A stretch of DNA of 64,000 nucleotides from assembly GCF_010389155.1 (NCBI RefSeq), contig NC_057763.1:46048645-46112644 (forward strand), in the 5' to 3' direction. The translations under genes were made by a program, and so were the position numbers. Below the pieces are notes generated by a model. The model ran no database searches. It worked only from the letters and a program-made list of their open reading frames with translations, and was not told the DNA's origin. How positions within the stretch are numbered: position 1 is the stretch's first letter; every line of letters begins with the position of its first letter. The DNA is from Erigeron canadensis. Lineage: Eukaryota > Streptophyta > Magnoliopsida > Asterales > Asteraceae. Positions 12,144 to 22,716 of this stretch are shown here, piece after piece.

Positions 12144-13375
12144 AGGATAATGACCTGTGAGTGTAGCTAACTAAGCCAAAATGTCTATGTAATGTAACCA
12201 CCTTTAAAGTCATCTATGTAATGCAACGAAAAACGTATTTGTGTCTATGTGATGTATGTAACCGGCTAATCTATAAGTTACCAATCATCAAAAGGTTAAA
12301 ACATGGTTTATTTCATATAATTAAAAAAAAAAACTCAACAACTTGATTAACCATGGCTAAACTGGTTTTATTTCCTCCTATTGCAGCTAGAAGGTGAACG
12401 TAATAAAGGGAATATCTACATCATATCTATATCTCTGGTAAAGTGTATATCTATATCATCATCATCGATTCATCCATTCACACAAAATATATATCTTCCG
12501 TTAAAGAAATATAATACTCTAGTATTCCATTCATCCTTCCATTCTCACTAAATCAAATATATATATATATATATACACATATCAGAATGACAATAAATCT
12601 GAAAGATGAGAGTGAGGTGGTGGTGCAAGTGATTACCGATAGTAGTGGCGGTGCGTGGTGGTGCCTCGTGAAGAGGCAAAACAATTGCTGCTGTTGCTTC
12701 TTGTTTTATAAACCTCGCAGCCACCAACAAAAATTGTCGCTGGAATTACGGTGGGGGAGATCTATAGGTGTGTATGTATAGATCTATATGTATATAAATC
12801 ATAATATGTATAGATCTATATGTATATATATTAATAGGAATATGTATAGGTCTATGGCCAGATTTTTCTTACAGTGATGAGGGGGCTGCTGCTCTTGGGA
12901 TGGTCTGTAATCTGGATTTTAGATAGAAAGACAACATACACACTCTAAAATTGTGGATACATACATACCATTTATCCTCTAAACTAAGACTGGCTTGTGT
13001 ATCTAAAGGTGTCTTTAGAAGGGTTCGACCTGATTCTGCTTCAACGACCCACTTCTCAAATTCCATTACAAGTGAAGCAGCAATATCTTGCATCATTGTT
13101 TGCAAGTGAAATTCCTGAGCACGCTGATTCGAAGGAAGAAATAAAACCAGTTTAGCCATGGTTAATCAAGTAGTTGAGTTTTTTTTTTTTTTTTCATTTT
13201 ATATGAAATAAATCATGTTTTAACCTTTTGATGACCGGTAACCTATAGAGTAGCCGGTTACATTCATCACATAGATACAAATACGTTTTTCGTTGCATTG
13301 CATAGACGACTTTAAAGATGATTACATTTCATAGACATTTTTGCTTAGTTAGCTACACTCACATGTCATTATCCC
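12144..13375. mobile_element. Pack-MULE carrying a captured gene fragment
   Basis: A 1,232-bp Mutator-like element with terminal inverted repeats of about 235-242 bp (12144-12378 against 13134-13375). The ends read AGGATAATGACC and GTCATTATCCC. A perfect 9-bp duplication AATAAATAA flanks it (12135-12143 and 13376-13384), the length expected for Mutator. There is no transposase. The right half carries an exon-like stretch on the minus strand resembling the vesicle-tethering subunit TRS120, with its intron donor retained. The left interior contains a 64-codon plus-strand frame (12587-12781) of unknown origin. A related family of ends (gggataatgac) occurs at 51611-52768. Confidence 0.9.
12969..13159 (-). 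pseudogene. Chimeric ORF: TIR-derived start fused to a TRS120-like exon fragment
   Basis: Reading from 13159, the first codons (MAKLVLFLP) lie in the right inverted repeat of the Pack-MULE; the left repeat carries the same ATG context near 12354. From about 13133 the frame reads EFHLQTMMQDIAASLVMEFE, then LLKTPLDTQASLS. I recognise this as a segment of TRS120, a TRAPP II tethering-complex subunit involved in Golgi and cell-plate trafficking. The exon-like part ends at about 12969, just before GTATGTATG, which looks like a kept splice donor. Without splicing the frame runs on to a stop at 12869, giving 96 residues. It covers only a small part of a very large protein, so it is a captured fragment rather than a functional TRS120 gene. 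The family call is from memory of the family and unchecked. Confidence 0.6.
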
Positions 13376-13384
13376 AATAAATAA

Positions 13385-13707
13385 CAATAGCGCGCTTACA
13401 TATATTAGATTCATGACCACTAAAAAGCAAACCAATAATACAACTATTTTGATTATTCTGTATTCATTAAACAGAGAAAACACACAAAAAGAAAAACCGT
13501 ATGGTAATTAAGCCTCCGTTTATATCCATCTGATAAATTGGATCTAGTTGAAGGCTGATCATTATTCCTCTGTACTAAGTGGGTTTTGCTAATAAACCCC
13601 AGCCCGAACACGCCATGACGTCTTTAGTCAAGCCGCGTCACACCACCATCAGTAGCAGGAGTTATACTCTCATGACCTCCACCAGCAACTGTTGTCGTTG
13701 GTGGCGG
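13385..13707. other. Spacer downstream of the NLR-like gene
   Basis: Short gene-free stretch on the 3' side of the minus-strand NLR frame. No LRR-coding continuation was recognised here in any frame. Confidence 0.4.
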
Positions 13708-14967
13708 TCAGTGCTTAACGGGGAGACCTTCCCGGGCAATTTTAGCAAGCAATGTAGCAGCCAAAGGAATGCCATCACATTTTTTCAATATCTCTTTTTT
13801 CAAACGTGTCAGATCCTCAGGGAATTCCCTCTCATCTTCATCATATCCTTTCACATTGTCTTTAAATATCTCATCAATGATTGCGTCCGTTTGCCGCTTC
13901 ATAACCGTCAAACTAGCTTCTTTCCCGAGCATCCTTTTCAGTAAATTTTGCGAACGGCTTGAACAAATAATCGTCCCGCCACACCCTTTTGGCAATGCAT
14001 ATGCCAACTCATGTCCCCAGTTCTCATCCATTTTTTCTTTTTGTGTCAAGTGCGAAAAGAACTTGTCATCTTTGATGTCACACCACGCGTCATCAAGAAC
14101 CAACAGATATCGCCTTCCGGTAAGCTGCAACCTTAGTAACAGAATCAGCCGCTTTAGCCCGTCGGTTCCCTTTTCCGCATTTTCAATGATTTTGTCTTCA
14201 ACTCCTAAACACTTCAAGATCCTTGCAACAACTTCTTCTTTGTATTCGACTCTGTCTTTAGGCTGCCTAGACAGACAAACCCATATCCTTGGACAAAAGT
14301 GTTTCCTTACTGACTCGAGGTTGAAAATTTGCTGACAAAGTGTTGTTTTGCCTATACCGGCTACACCCGTGATCCCAAACACTTTGAATGGCTCGTCAAG
14401 ATTTCTCATAACAAGGTCCCTCTCCATTGCCATGACAAGATGGTCAAGACCATGAACTTTCCTTGGTCCATATCTTGAACTCCATCTATAAACATCGCCT
14501 TTGTGTCTTTCGAAAATAGGATGCCTCCTCCGTTCTTCTTCCTCCTCATCATCAAGAACAATACTACGAGGACGCTGAGTTACAGATCCTTCTGAGTGGT
14601 CACCAGAAAGATCTTTCCTCATTTTCTTCAAGTTTTTCTTGATGTTTTCATCACTTTTGTTAATATCTTGACCGCCTGCAGGCGCGGACTTAATGGGTGA
14701 GGTTGCTGCAAGGTTTTTGGTCATTTGCCATTCTGTGAACAAGTTGTTGAGGTAATAAAGATTTTCTCTTCTTAAACTTGGCCATTCTTTTGCAACTAAT
14801 TTTGGGTTATCGTTGGTTTTCTTTCTGAGAATGTCGAGCACACCCTTGATTTCTTTGATCACTGGATCGGTTTGCTCTACTCGAGCACCTTGATTTTCAA
14901 TCTCATGACTGATCCTGCGAATAAGATGTTGCTCAATCTCATCATCTTCATCATTCTCATGAGCCAT
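13708..14967 (-). CDS. Truncated CC/NB-ARC disease-resistance-like protein
   Basis: A single uninterrupted frame of 419 residues. Residues 1-160 are charged and mostly helical, with no typical Rx-type CC signature, and include an acidic run EEEEERRR near 142-148. The NB-ARC part follows: P-loop GITGVAGIGKTTL (about 198-210), RNBS-A-like IWVCLSRQ (about 228-235), kinase-2 RYLLVLDDAW (about 286-295), an RNBS-B-like GTIICSSRS (about 331-339), and CDGIPLAA in place of the GLPL motif (about 397-404). The protein stops 15 residues later. The rest of ARC2 with the MHD motif and the entire LRR domain are missing. Such CN-type products can act as helpers or decoys, or may simply be remnants. The ATG at 14967 gives MAHENDEDDE, and no upstream in-frame start was preferred. 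No LRR exon was recognised in the 3' flank, which soon runs into the Pack-MULE. Confidence 0.85.
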   Translation of the reverse strand: MAHENDEDDEIEQHLIRRISHEIENQGARVEQTDPVIKEIKGVLDILRKKTNDNPKLVAKEWPSLRRENLYYLNNLFTEWQMTKNLAATSPIKSAPAGGQDINKSDENIKKNLKKMRKDLSGDHSEGSVTQRPRSIVLDDEEEEERRRHPIFERHKGDVYRWSSRYGPRKVHGLDHLVMAMERDLVMRNLDEPFKVFGITGVAGIGKTTLCQQIFNLESVRKHFCPRIWVCLSRQPKDRVEYKEEVVARILKCLGVEDKIIENAEKGTDGLKRLILLLRLQLTGRRYLLVLDDAWCDIKDDKFFSHLTQKEKMDENWGHELAYALPKGCGGTIICSSRSQNLLKRMLGKEASLTVMKRQTDAIIDEIFKDNVKGYDEDEREFPEDLTRLKKEILKKCDGIPLAATLLAKIAREGLPVKH

Positions 14968-15908
14968 TTCTCTTTTTTGACACTCTAGCTAGCTATATGC
15001 TTTCTATCTTGAGGGTTAATGAGACTTGATTGGAGATTAATGAAGGAGCTTGATTGCATGCGTTAAAAAAGAGTTGAGATTCCTTCCTTGCTGAATTTAA
15101 AAGGAAAATACAACTTTGGAATACCTTTTCTCCTTGTGAAGATATATAAGTATGTCCTTTAATTTATTCATTCAAAAATAAACTTCTTTGTTAAGTGTTC
15201 CTTAAAAGACTTTGGGATAAAATAAATTTTTGTTCTTTTTTAGTCAACATTTACAAGAGATACAAATACATCAAGGCATTTAATCTTAACATATAATCTT
15301 ATGATAGACCACTATCGATTGCACCTAGCTAGCTAATTAATTAGCTTCATTCCGGGTAAGTGAAGTTAAGATCTATATATATAAGCTTGCATCAACGTTT
15401 AACATCTAATCTTATATTTAATAGACGACTATCGTTTAGTCATCTGCTGCTCCTGCTGGATTATCAAAGGCATCATCCATTCCTCCCCCTTTAGTTTCGA
15501 TTCATCGGTCCAAACAAAGGCCCGTTAAGTTCGAGCCCATTTAGATAGTTGCTGAACATATGTCATTCCTTTAAAAGCCCAGTCGTCATTGCCTAATTGA
15601 TATGATTCATTTTCAAACAAGTGAACAACATCATGTAGGAATTCATCACAAACAAGTGAACAACATCATCGAATTGACCATGATTCATTTTCAAAGTGCA
15701 ACAACAACGTAAACTTCAAATTTCAACATAAATAACATCATCTTGGACGATTGATTATTATTCAACCACACATATGTATATATAGCCAAAGACCGATCGA
15801 CCAAAAGGCTAAAACATACCAACTTCGATCACGTGTCCAAGACTTAAAAACCACCCAATATAATTGGGGGAAAAAAACATTATCAACGAACTAGATAGAT
15901 ATATATAA
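14968..15908. other. Intergenic region between the NLR-like and LEA genes
   Basis: Holds the presumed NLR promoter (the minus-strand gene reads away from here) and, near 15909, the LEA 3' end. An imperfect direct repeat of a cattttcaaacaagtgaacaacatcat-type sequence lies near 15609-15690. No gene was seen. Confidence 0.4.
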
Positions 15909-16979
15909 CTAGTAATCCTTCTTTTCATGATCAAGATTACCAACTTTCCTCCTCAACTCTTTCACATCTTCATCCATTACCTTCGGTTTGCGGGTTCGGT
16001 CATCACGACCCCAATCATCCTCGTCATCCGAGGACGTCCCAACAACCGTTTCCTTGATCTTTTGTGACGTTCCCTTGGCTGCATCCCACGCACCAGCCAC
16101 CGTCTGTTTCGTCTTGTCAGCCACGGCTCCAGCAGCATCCATAGTCTTGTCTTTAGCCGCTTTCGCCATCTCAGCCACTTTACTTCTCCCTTCTTCCGCT
16201 TTATCCGCGGCCCTAGCCGCTGTCTCTTCAGCACTCTCCTTCATATCTTGACTCTTATCTTTGACTTTTTCTTTCATGTCACCAGCCCTATCCGCAGCTT
16301 TTGAAGCCACATCCTTTGCTTTGTCTTTCATGTCACCGGCTTTATCGGCGGCCCGTCCTGCCATGTCTTTAGTTTTATGTTTCATATCCGTGGCACTTCC
16401 TTTCATGTCGTCCATAGCGTTATCCTTCATTTCTCCAGCACCTTGTTTCATTCGTTCTTTTCCTTGTTCCATTTTGTTCATCGCATCTCGCCTCGTCTCG
16501 TAACCAGCTGCATCGTCTCCATTATTGTACCCATGGCTGCTTTCTTCACTTGCATGCTTTCCCTGCATGCATATGTATATATTATACTCATTTGAAGACA
16601 TTGTTTAAATGAAGCATCTACATATATATTGATCGATGTGTCCATGCATGATTAAGTTGCAAGATCATCAAATTCTAGTACGTGTTAAAACTAATTAATT
16701 AAATGACAATCATCCAATAAAAACATATACTTAAAATCTCATGCGCTCACCCACCTGCTCAATTGAAAGTTACCACTTTTTTTAAAATGCCTTAATTAAA
16801 ACTATATATATATACATAATTAGTGATAATTAACTAATTACCTGAGAATGTTTGGAGGCGGAAGTGAAGCAAACCCTGGAAGCTTTTTGAGGGAAAGAAA
16901 GAGAAGTGAAACGAGGAACACTGGTTGCTAGCTTTGAGATGTTGAACATTGTTGTTCTTGTAAAATGCATTGCTGCCAT
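15909..16979 (-). CDS. LEA-like protein with probable mitochondrial presequence (two exons)
   Basis: Exon 1 is 16842-16979 (46 codons) and exon 2 is 15909-16562, giving 263 residues. The 279-bp intron has donor CAG|GTAATT and acceptor TGCATGCAG|GG, and the phase is 0. Exon 1 encodes MAAMHFTRTTMFNIS and onward to RVCFTSASKHSQ. This segment is basic, Ser/Thr-rich, without acidic residues, and typical of an organelle-targeting peptide. A mitochondrial destination is favoured but a plastid one is possible. The mature part is a group-3-like LEA chain of repeated 11-residue units (MKDKAKDVASK, MKDKAGDMAGR and similar), Lys/Glu/Ala-rich and expected to form amphipathic helices on drying. The C-terminal TMDAAGAVADKTKQTVAGAWD resembles the tails of the four LEA genes downstream. 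Reading exon 2 alone from its own ATG (16601) would lose the presequence. G-box-containing DNA lies 240 bp upstream. Confidence 0.88.
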
Positions 16980-17221
16980 TGTTTAACTAACTTGACCGAC
17001 CTTCAACTTTTGAATATATATTAATTCTAGTTTGTTTTCCTTAATTGGTTTGTGTTTTTCTTGATGAATAATTGAATGCCTTCTTTTTTCTTTTTTTTTC
17101 CTTGTGTGTATGTTGTGATGTTTATCTGTTTAATTGCAAGTGTTGGTTATGAGGAGGTTTTTATTATAAGGTGGACGAATTTAGAGGAGATCGAAGCTAG
17201 GTGGCAGCTTGAATGTGCCTA

Positions 17222-17227
17222 CACGTG
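17222..17227 (-). promoter_or_regulatory. G-box/ABRE upstream of the LEA gene
   Basis: On the minus strand the context is CACCACGTGTAG, a CACGTG core with ABRE-like flanks about 245 bp before the LEA start. A further ACGT core is nearby (17241-17247). bZIP factors of ABA signalling bind such sites; use at this gene is inference. Confidence 0.55.
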
Positions 17228-19043
17228 GTGATGTGTTTGATACGTGTAGAAGAAAGGTTTTTAGGATTTTCCATGCTTCATCACTTATCCCCTTTTCTCA
17301 TAAAGAATTAATTCCACGTACCGTTCGATCGTTTCAAAGATATATTATTAAATTTGTAGAAATTCAGATTCATAAATTTTAATTTAAAAAACTATTCTGA
17401 TTTTTTAGGAGTAAATAATTTTATGTAGTTTGTCTATCATCTAGTAAAAAAAGTAAGAAAATACCATTGCATTTTACAAAGGGTGCTACCTCAAGGTCAA
17501 GCCTACATACATCATAATTTGGGACCTGATCGAGTTCGCCCGGCCCCGGCCGGCCTAACTTCCAGGTTAAATACTTGAATGGAACTAAATCCAACAGACA
17601 CTCAAAAGCTAGTACCCGACCAAAACTATAAATTGCTATAGATTCTAGAAAAGCAAAAATATGTAAGGCCAGATCCCATTTGATATCTGCCTTTTAATGT
17701 CTTTGATTTGTGCTTTGGGCCATCAAAATTTGAGACTAATGCATATTTTTTCCGGTGCTTGAGCTAAGGTTGTAATCGGGCAAAGTTAGGTCGATATAGT
17801 GTGAGGCTCGAGCACGACTAGATTACTAGACTAGAAGTTCGAATCTAGCCGGACTCAGGATTTATTACATACTCGAGAGTCAAGAAGCTTTTTTTTGTTT
17901 TCTAATTTAGTGCCAACCGAGCTTTTCAAGTACAATTAATTAATTGATACTTTTGAGATTGGGTTAACTCAACTTAAATAAGGTGCTAAACTAAATACTA
18001 ATATGCGCTCGAAAATTTTGATCTCGACATGACTCTTTTTAACTCATATTGATACTTGAGCTTGACTGTATTCGGTTGTAAAAATGTTTTCCAATATGTA
18101 TATGATATTCAAGTATAAAACTGAAGAATAACACAAGCTCACTAAGACTTGCAAGCTTTTAGAGCCGGGTATGCTAGGTCTCGACTCGAAAGTCTATTGA
18201 GTTGCTTGAGTACGTCCCAGTCAATTTCGAAAGTCTATCGAGTCAGTGAGAAGCTTATTAGTAAAGGTTTTCAAAAGATGAATAGGCGGCCGCTGGTTTT
18301 ATTACGAGGACACGATTTTCCAGATCTTTAAAGTATTTAACCAAAAATATAATTAGTATAATAAAATAATTTTGAAATTTACTCGTTGAAGATTTTACTT
18401 AAAAAATAGAAATATGAAATATATGATAAAATTAAATTTAGAGGTTAATTTTTAATATATTAAGTATTATTTCTATGTGTATAATAAACCATTATTGCAA
18501 CTTTTGAAATGGTCACTATCATTTTTAGAAAATAATAATTTATGTAAGGTTCGTCACCCTTCAAAACCAAAACGTAGGTTAGGTACTCCCGTAATTTAGT
18601 GGTAAAATCTCTAAGGGCTTTTACATGGTGACTTTTTGTTTCGTGGGTTTTATGGTGACGCTGAAACTCGTCCATATTCAATGACAAGAAGCCCAATAAA
18701 TTAAAGACCTTCATCTTGGGCTTCACGCCCACTCTTGGTTGGATTAAGTGTAAAACAAAATATTATTCTTTCACTTGGTTGCTTTGGTTACGTAATCCAT
18801 TAATCCTAGTTCAGTTTAGAGTTTAGACAATGTAAAATTTTTACTGTCGTTTACAACTCATTATGCAAGGAAGCATAATTTATAAATAAAAGAAATATTT
18901 TTTCAAAGGCTTCGGTATGTGCTATATTAATTTACAAACGTGTGTTAGTTGATTTGTATTAAAACCATAAATATAAAATTTTTTATGGAACAAATTTTGC
19001 TTTTATTTATGTATTTTTTTTTATCATATGAAAAACCAATAAC

Positions 19044-19063
19044 AAACCCTAAACCCTAAACCC
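19044..19063 (+). repeat. Interstitial telomere-like repeat
   Basis: Nearly three units of AAACCCT, the plant telomere sequence, in AT-rich intergenic DNA. It could be a telo-box or a repaired-break scar; it is too short to tell. Confidence 0.6.
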
Positions 19064-19656
19064 ATAAATACATAAAAAGTCATAGTCTATCATTAGTCTA
19101 TGTATATAAACAGAAAATAACTATAGAATAAATAAAATAATCAAACTATCTACAAATCACAAAAAGAAACTAAGAAGACGAACTACTTTACCTCGATTGA
19201 ACACTATGCTACTTTAATAGAAACATCCAGATATTATATCATAGTAAACGTAATTTGATCCAATAAATTCCGATTCTTAATTGTAGTTATAAAATAACTC
19301 AACTACGTGATATATTATTTAATGATACATTATTATATGGTAAGTAATAGAATTAAAAATTAATACTCCGTAGTAAATATGGATATATTGATAATCATAC
19401 AACATATATATAAAATTACAAATATTACTTAACAAACCAAATTGACACATGTCGATTAATAAATGTGCCACGTGTTGTATCAATAATACCTTAATTCTGT
19501 TTTAATATATTGATAAATATTAATTATTATTATTATATTATGTAGTCAATAAAGCAAATTAATATTATATTATTACTATTATATTGCTCTTTATTATTAT
19601 CATATGGTTGGTTATTGTAAATAATATATTAATTTAAGATAAATAAGACAATATTT

Positions 19657-20078
19657 CACTACAAACAATATTGTATTTGTTCACATTTTTAGGTGAGTGT
19701 GAACAAATTAAAAATTTTGTCACGCTTTTTAGTGTGTAGAAATATATTAAATTAAAAGTGTATGGAAATTTATCCACACTAAAAAGTGTGAATAAATAAA
19801 AGTTCACACTTTTTAGTGTGAACTTTCATAGTTATTTTGTCACACCTTATTTGTTCACGGTAATTTTTTTAGTTACCGTGGACAAATGGAGTGTGACAAA
19901 ATAATTATGAAAGTTCACACTAAAAAGTGTGAACTTTTATTTCTACACACTGTTTAGTGTGGAGAAATTCCACACACTTTTAATTCAATATATTTATGCA
20001 CACTAAAAAGTGTGGCAAAATTTTTAATTTGTTCACATTCACCTAAAAATGTGAACAAATGCAATATGATTTGTAGTG
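19657..20078. mobile_element. CACTA-type foldback element, copy 3
   Basis: Starts CACTACAAACAATATTG and ends CAATATGATTTGTAGTG, with TTT on both flanks (19654-19656 and 20079-20081). The 422-bp body is a near-perfect palindrome made of cacactaaaaagtgtgaa-like units around an axis near 19867, where ttaccgtg faces cacggtaa. It is the best-preserved copy of the three in the window and has no coding capacity. Confidence 0.85.
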
Positions 20079-20478
20079 TTTTGACTCTTAGATAATGATA
20101 AATTTGATGCATGATTTTTTCATGAAAAGAAACGTATTATTTTATTTGTTTTATATGTTTTAATTAATACTTGTTTTTTTTTACCTATAACTTACATACT
20201 GTAAGATCTCGATCATCAATTTAAAATTATAAAGTACTTAATTTCACGCCTTTCAATGTAAAATAACGCGAAGGGATAACAGAATATAATGTAACCAACG
20301 TAACTATGATTAAATAGTCATGTAGTATAATAACTTATAAGATTGTTTAATTAGTATAAAAAGTTATAAAATATAAATGGACCATTGAACAAAATAAAAA
20401 TATAGGTCCTTGTATCGATTGAACTAGATAAAAAGGTCTTAACATATTCTAAGCAAAAATGTTTAGTTTTCTATATTA

Positions 20479-20779
20479 GGTTATCTCCAATGCTAAAGAC
20501 GTCATTAAACGCTCTTGAACTGCCACATCATATCCTTACAAATCCTTATATATATATATATATATCCTTATACATCCTTGTAAATCCTTTAAATCTTATA
20601 ATTTTATCTCCAATCATACAAACATCCTTACATATATTTTCTCCCTACAACTAAAAACAAAAATATATCAAGTAAGGACAAGTGAGGGAAAAGCATTCTT
20701 AAAAAAATTCTTAGTTTGGACAAGCTTTAACGACAAAGGATATCCAAGGGTGCCTAAAAACACCCCATTAGAGATAACC
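20479..20779. mobile_element. PIF/Harbinger-type MITE, copy 2
   Basis: Ends GGTTATCTCCAATG and CATTAGAGATAACC are inverted, with TTA on both sides (20476-20478 and 20780-20782). It is related to the copy at 6735-7049 but lies in the opposite orientation, and contains a (TA)n tract near 20547-20564. Confidence 0.78.
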
Positions 20780-20905
20780 TTAATTAAACAAACTCACAAA
20801 GTCACAAATTACTATACAACATACACATTTGATTTTAATTGATTACACTCCAATATCTTTATTCTTATCAAGAATTACAAAATTCATCTTTTTGTGTTAT
20901 GTTTC

Positions 20906-21119
20906 GTCGACATATATACACCAATAATAGATTAATACCTTGGTCGACATACATTGCATGGATATGAGCACATGATCTAATGAGTCACGACCTCGATTCT
21001 AGTATCTTGTGTGGGGCCATTTAACGTGACATAAATTTTTTTGTTCACCATGCAAATTTATTTTAAGTTGTATATTATATAGAGTATCAAACAAAAACTT
21101 GTTAACGTTTAGTGTCGAC
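20906..21119 (+). promoter_or_regulatory. Upstream module of the first leaderless LEA gene, with three GTCGACAT motifs
   Basis: GTCGACAT occurs at 20906, 20943 and 21114. Between them, near 20990-21030, is a block (cgacctcgattc, then tgtggggccatttaac) that recurs upstream of the next three LEA genes. GTCGAC fits the RYCGAC form reported for CBF/DREB-type factors, so cold or drought control is a reasonable inference. A TATA-like run is at about 21254-21263. Confidence 0.5.
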
Positions 21120-21362
21120 ATATATATGACTTTCCCAAATAAATTATATTATACTCCAAAAGTGAGATTTTTGTGGTCGATATTGACTTAAATCAAAAGG
21201 CCTCATCGATTTTGCTGCATGGATACATATACAAACGTAACTATGCATGTGTGTATATATATAGAGACGTACCATGCACCTTATAGAATAACCATAGCTG
21301 CTTCCCTTACTTATTATTATTAGCTTAATTACTTTCACATTTTCTTGAAAACTTTAATAGCC

Positions 21363-21683
21363 ATGGCAGACAAAATAACAGCAGGAGCCGGACAAATCTT
21401 TGATGGTGTGAAGACAGGGGCTATAGATATCAAAGACAAAGCGTTTGGTGTGTTTGGACAAGCCTCAGATCAAACAGTTGACACGAAAGATAAAGCGGTT
21501 AAAGGTGCTCAGGGGGCTGCCACTACGGCGGGGGAAAAAACTGAAGAAGGAAAGAAGAATACGGTGAACATGGCGACGCAGGTGAAAGACAAATCCATGG
21601 ATGCTGCCGGGACAGCCATGGAGTCGACCGAGAAGACGGTGTCTGGTGCATGGAATGCCACCAAAGGGGCTGTCACAAAATAA
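21363..21683 (+). CDS. Small LEA-like protein without targeting peptide
   Basis: Encodes 106 residues beginning MADKITAGAGQIFDG. The chain is rich in Lys, Ala, Thr and Gly with no hydrophobic segment, and consists of loosely repeated amphipathic units (DIKDKAFG, DTKDKAVKG, QVKDKSMDAAG), as in LEA_4/COR-type proteins. The tail TEKTVSGAWNATKGAVTK matches the tails of the other cluster members. The start is the ATG at 21363; an upstream TTG at 21345 is not a start. No leader peptide is encoded, so the product is expected in the cytosol or nucleus. A single exon is sufficient. Its closest relative is the next gene, about 760 bp downstream, which lacks an internal segment. Role: probable membrane or protein protection under dehydration, from family knowledge. 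Confidence 0.85.
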   Translation: MADKITAGAGQIFDGVKTGAIDIKDKAFGVFGQASDQTVDTKDKAVKGAQGAATTAGEKTEEGKKNTVNMATQVKDKSMDAAGTAMESTEKTVSGAWNATKGAVTK

Positions 21684-21991
21684 CAATTTAAGTTAATTAT
21701 TATCAGTTATGACTAGCTAGCTATTTCCTGATTATCAGTTACTGTATGTTGTTTGAAATGTACGTACCATTATGCTATGTTCAATGGTGTATAACATTTG
21801 AGTTAATTTGTGTTAATTGATTATATTCATCATGCAAGATTTTATTTTTCTCCATGGAATATAATCGATCGGTAATTATATAAACAAAAGGAAAAAGTTC
21901 ATTTTAACAAATAACTAAAAATGAAAATAAATTTAATAAAGATCGACATTTTAATTAGATATAGAAAAGATATCCAATATAAAATACCATC

Positions 21992-22213
21992 GTCGACATA
22001 CATGGCATTTTATGACCACAAGATTTTATTATAACCTCGAGTCAAGGGTCTTGTGGGGCCATTTAACTTCACCCAATTTAATATACAAATAATTAGTATA
22101 TCTAAATCAGCAAAAACTTTAATTTTAACGTTGTAAATACCGAGACTCGTCGACATATATGTAACTTTCCTAATCATCAATTACACGCCAAAAGTAAGTC
22201 GCATGTGGTCGAC
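21992..22213 (+). promoter_or_regulatory. Upstream module of the second leaderless LEA gene, with three GTCGACAT motifs
   Basis: GTCGACAT occurs at 21992, 22149 and 22208. The block cctcgagtcaagg followed by tgtggggccatttaac lies near 22035-22070, parallel in order and spacing to the module of the preceding gene. A TATA-like TATATATAA is at about 22308-22316. Confidence 0.5.
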
Positions 22214-22446
22214 ATTAATTTGATTCAATTCAAAGAGTATATATCATTAATTTTTTAATATCAACCATAGATATATAGATGTACGTATTCACCTCGATCG
22301 CTAGCTTATATATAAGACGAGACGTATATGCCTGCTTAATTATCTTATATACTTAGCAGCTTCTTCAATTCATTGGCCTCTACTACTTGAAAAGTTTCAT
22401 CATAATATATATATATATATATCGATCAGCAGCTAGAGTCATATAT

Positions 22447-22716
22447 ATGGCGGACAAAATAACAAAAGGTGCGGGACAAATGGTTGAGGGTGTGAAAGCA
22501 GGAGCGATAGGTATCAAAGACCAAGCGTTCAAAGGTGTTCAAGATGCTACAAATATGGTGGGGGGTTATATGGAAGGAGGAAGGAAGAATACAGTGAACG
22601 TGGCGACGGGGGTGAAAGACAAATCTATGGATGTTGCCGGAAGTGCCATGGAGACGACCGAGAAGACCGTGTCTGGTGGATGGAACGCCACCAAAGGGGC
22701 CGTCACCAAAAAATAA
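22447..22716 (+). CDS. Small LEA-like protein without targeting peptide, tandem paralog
   Basis: Encodes 89 residues beginning MADKITKGAGQMVEG. It is collinear with the gene at 21363 except that about 17 residues in the middle are absent, and it ends TEKTVSGGWNATKGAVTKK. It is hydrophilic, Lys/Gly/Ala-rich and has no transmembrane segment. The ATG at 22447 aligns with the paralog's start. The upstream in-frame stretch from 22387 has no ATG, only TTG, and encodes an (ATA)n-derived run, so it is untranslated leader. Same orientation and shared promoter blocks indicate a tandem duplication. The frame is intact, so it is probably functional. Confidence 0.83.
   Translation: MADKITKGAGQMVEGVKAGAIGIKDQAFKGVQDATNMVGGYMEGGRKNTVNVATGVKDKSMDVAGSAMETTEKTVSGGWNATKGAVTKK

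Larger units (their letters stand above)
16980..19656. other. Intergenic region
   Basis: After the LEA promoter (first about 350 bases) there is about 2.3 kb without a recognisable gene. Short frames at 18149-18331 and 18460-18732 lack protein-like features. A short telomere-like run lies at 19044-19063 (AAACCCTAAACCCTAAACCC). Confidence 0.4.

Noticed and set aside
12587..12781. 64-codon plus-strand frame in the left half of the Pack-MULE
   Set aside because: It could be a second captured fragment, but nothing in it is recognisable and it overlaps an AT-repeat and a Cys-run, so no gene is claimed.
13769..14335. 188-codon plus-strand frame inside the NLR-like gene
   Set aside because: It is antisense to an NB-ARC domain with all motifs in order. 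The translated sequence is Ser/Phe-rich without any recognisable feature.
17517..18331. Possible remnant of a retrotransposon gene, judged from its more balanced composition
   Set aside because: No protease, integrase, reverse transcriptase or RNase H motif, no LTR pair and no primer-binding site could be seen.
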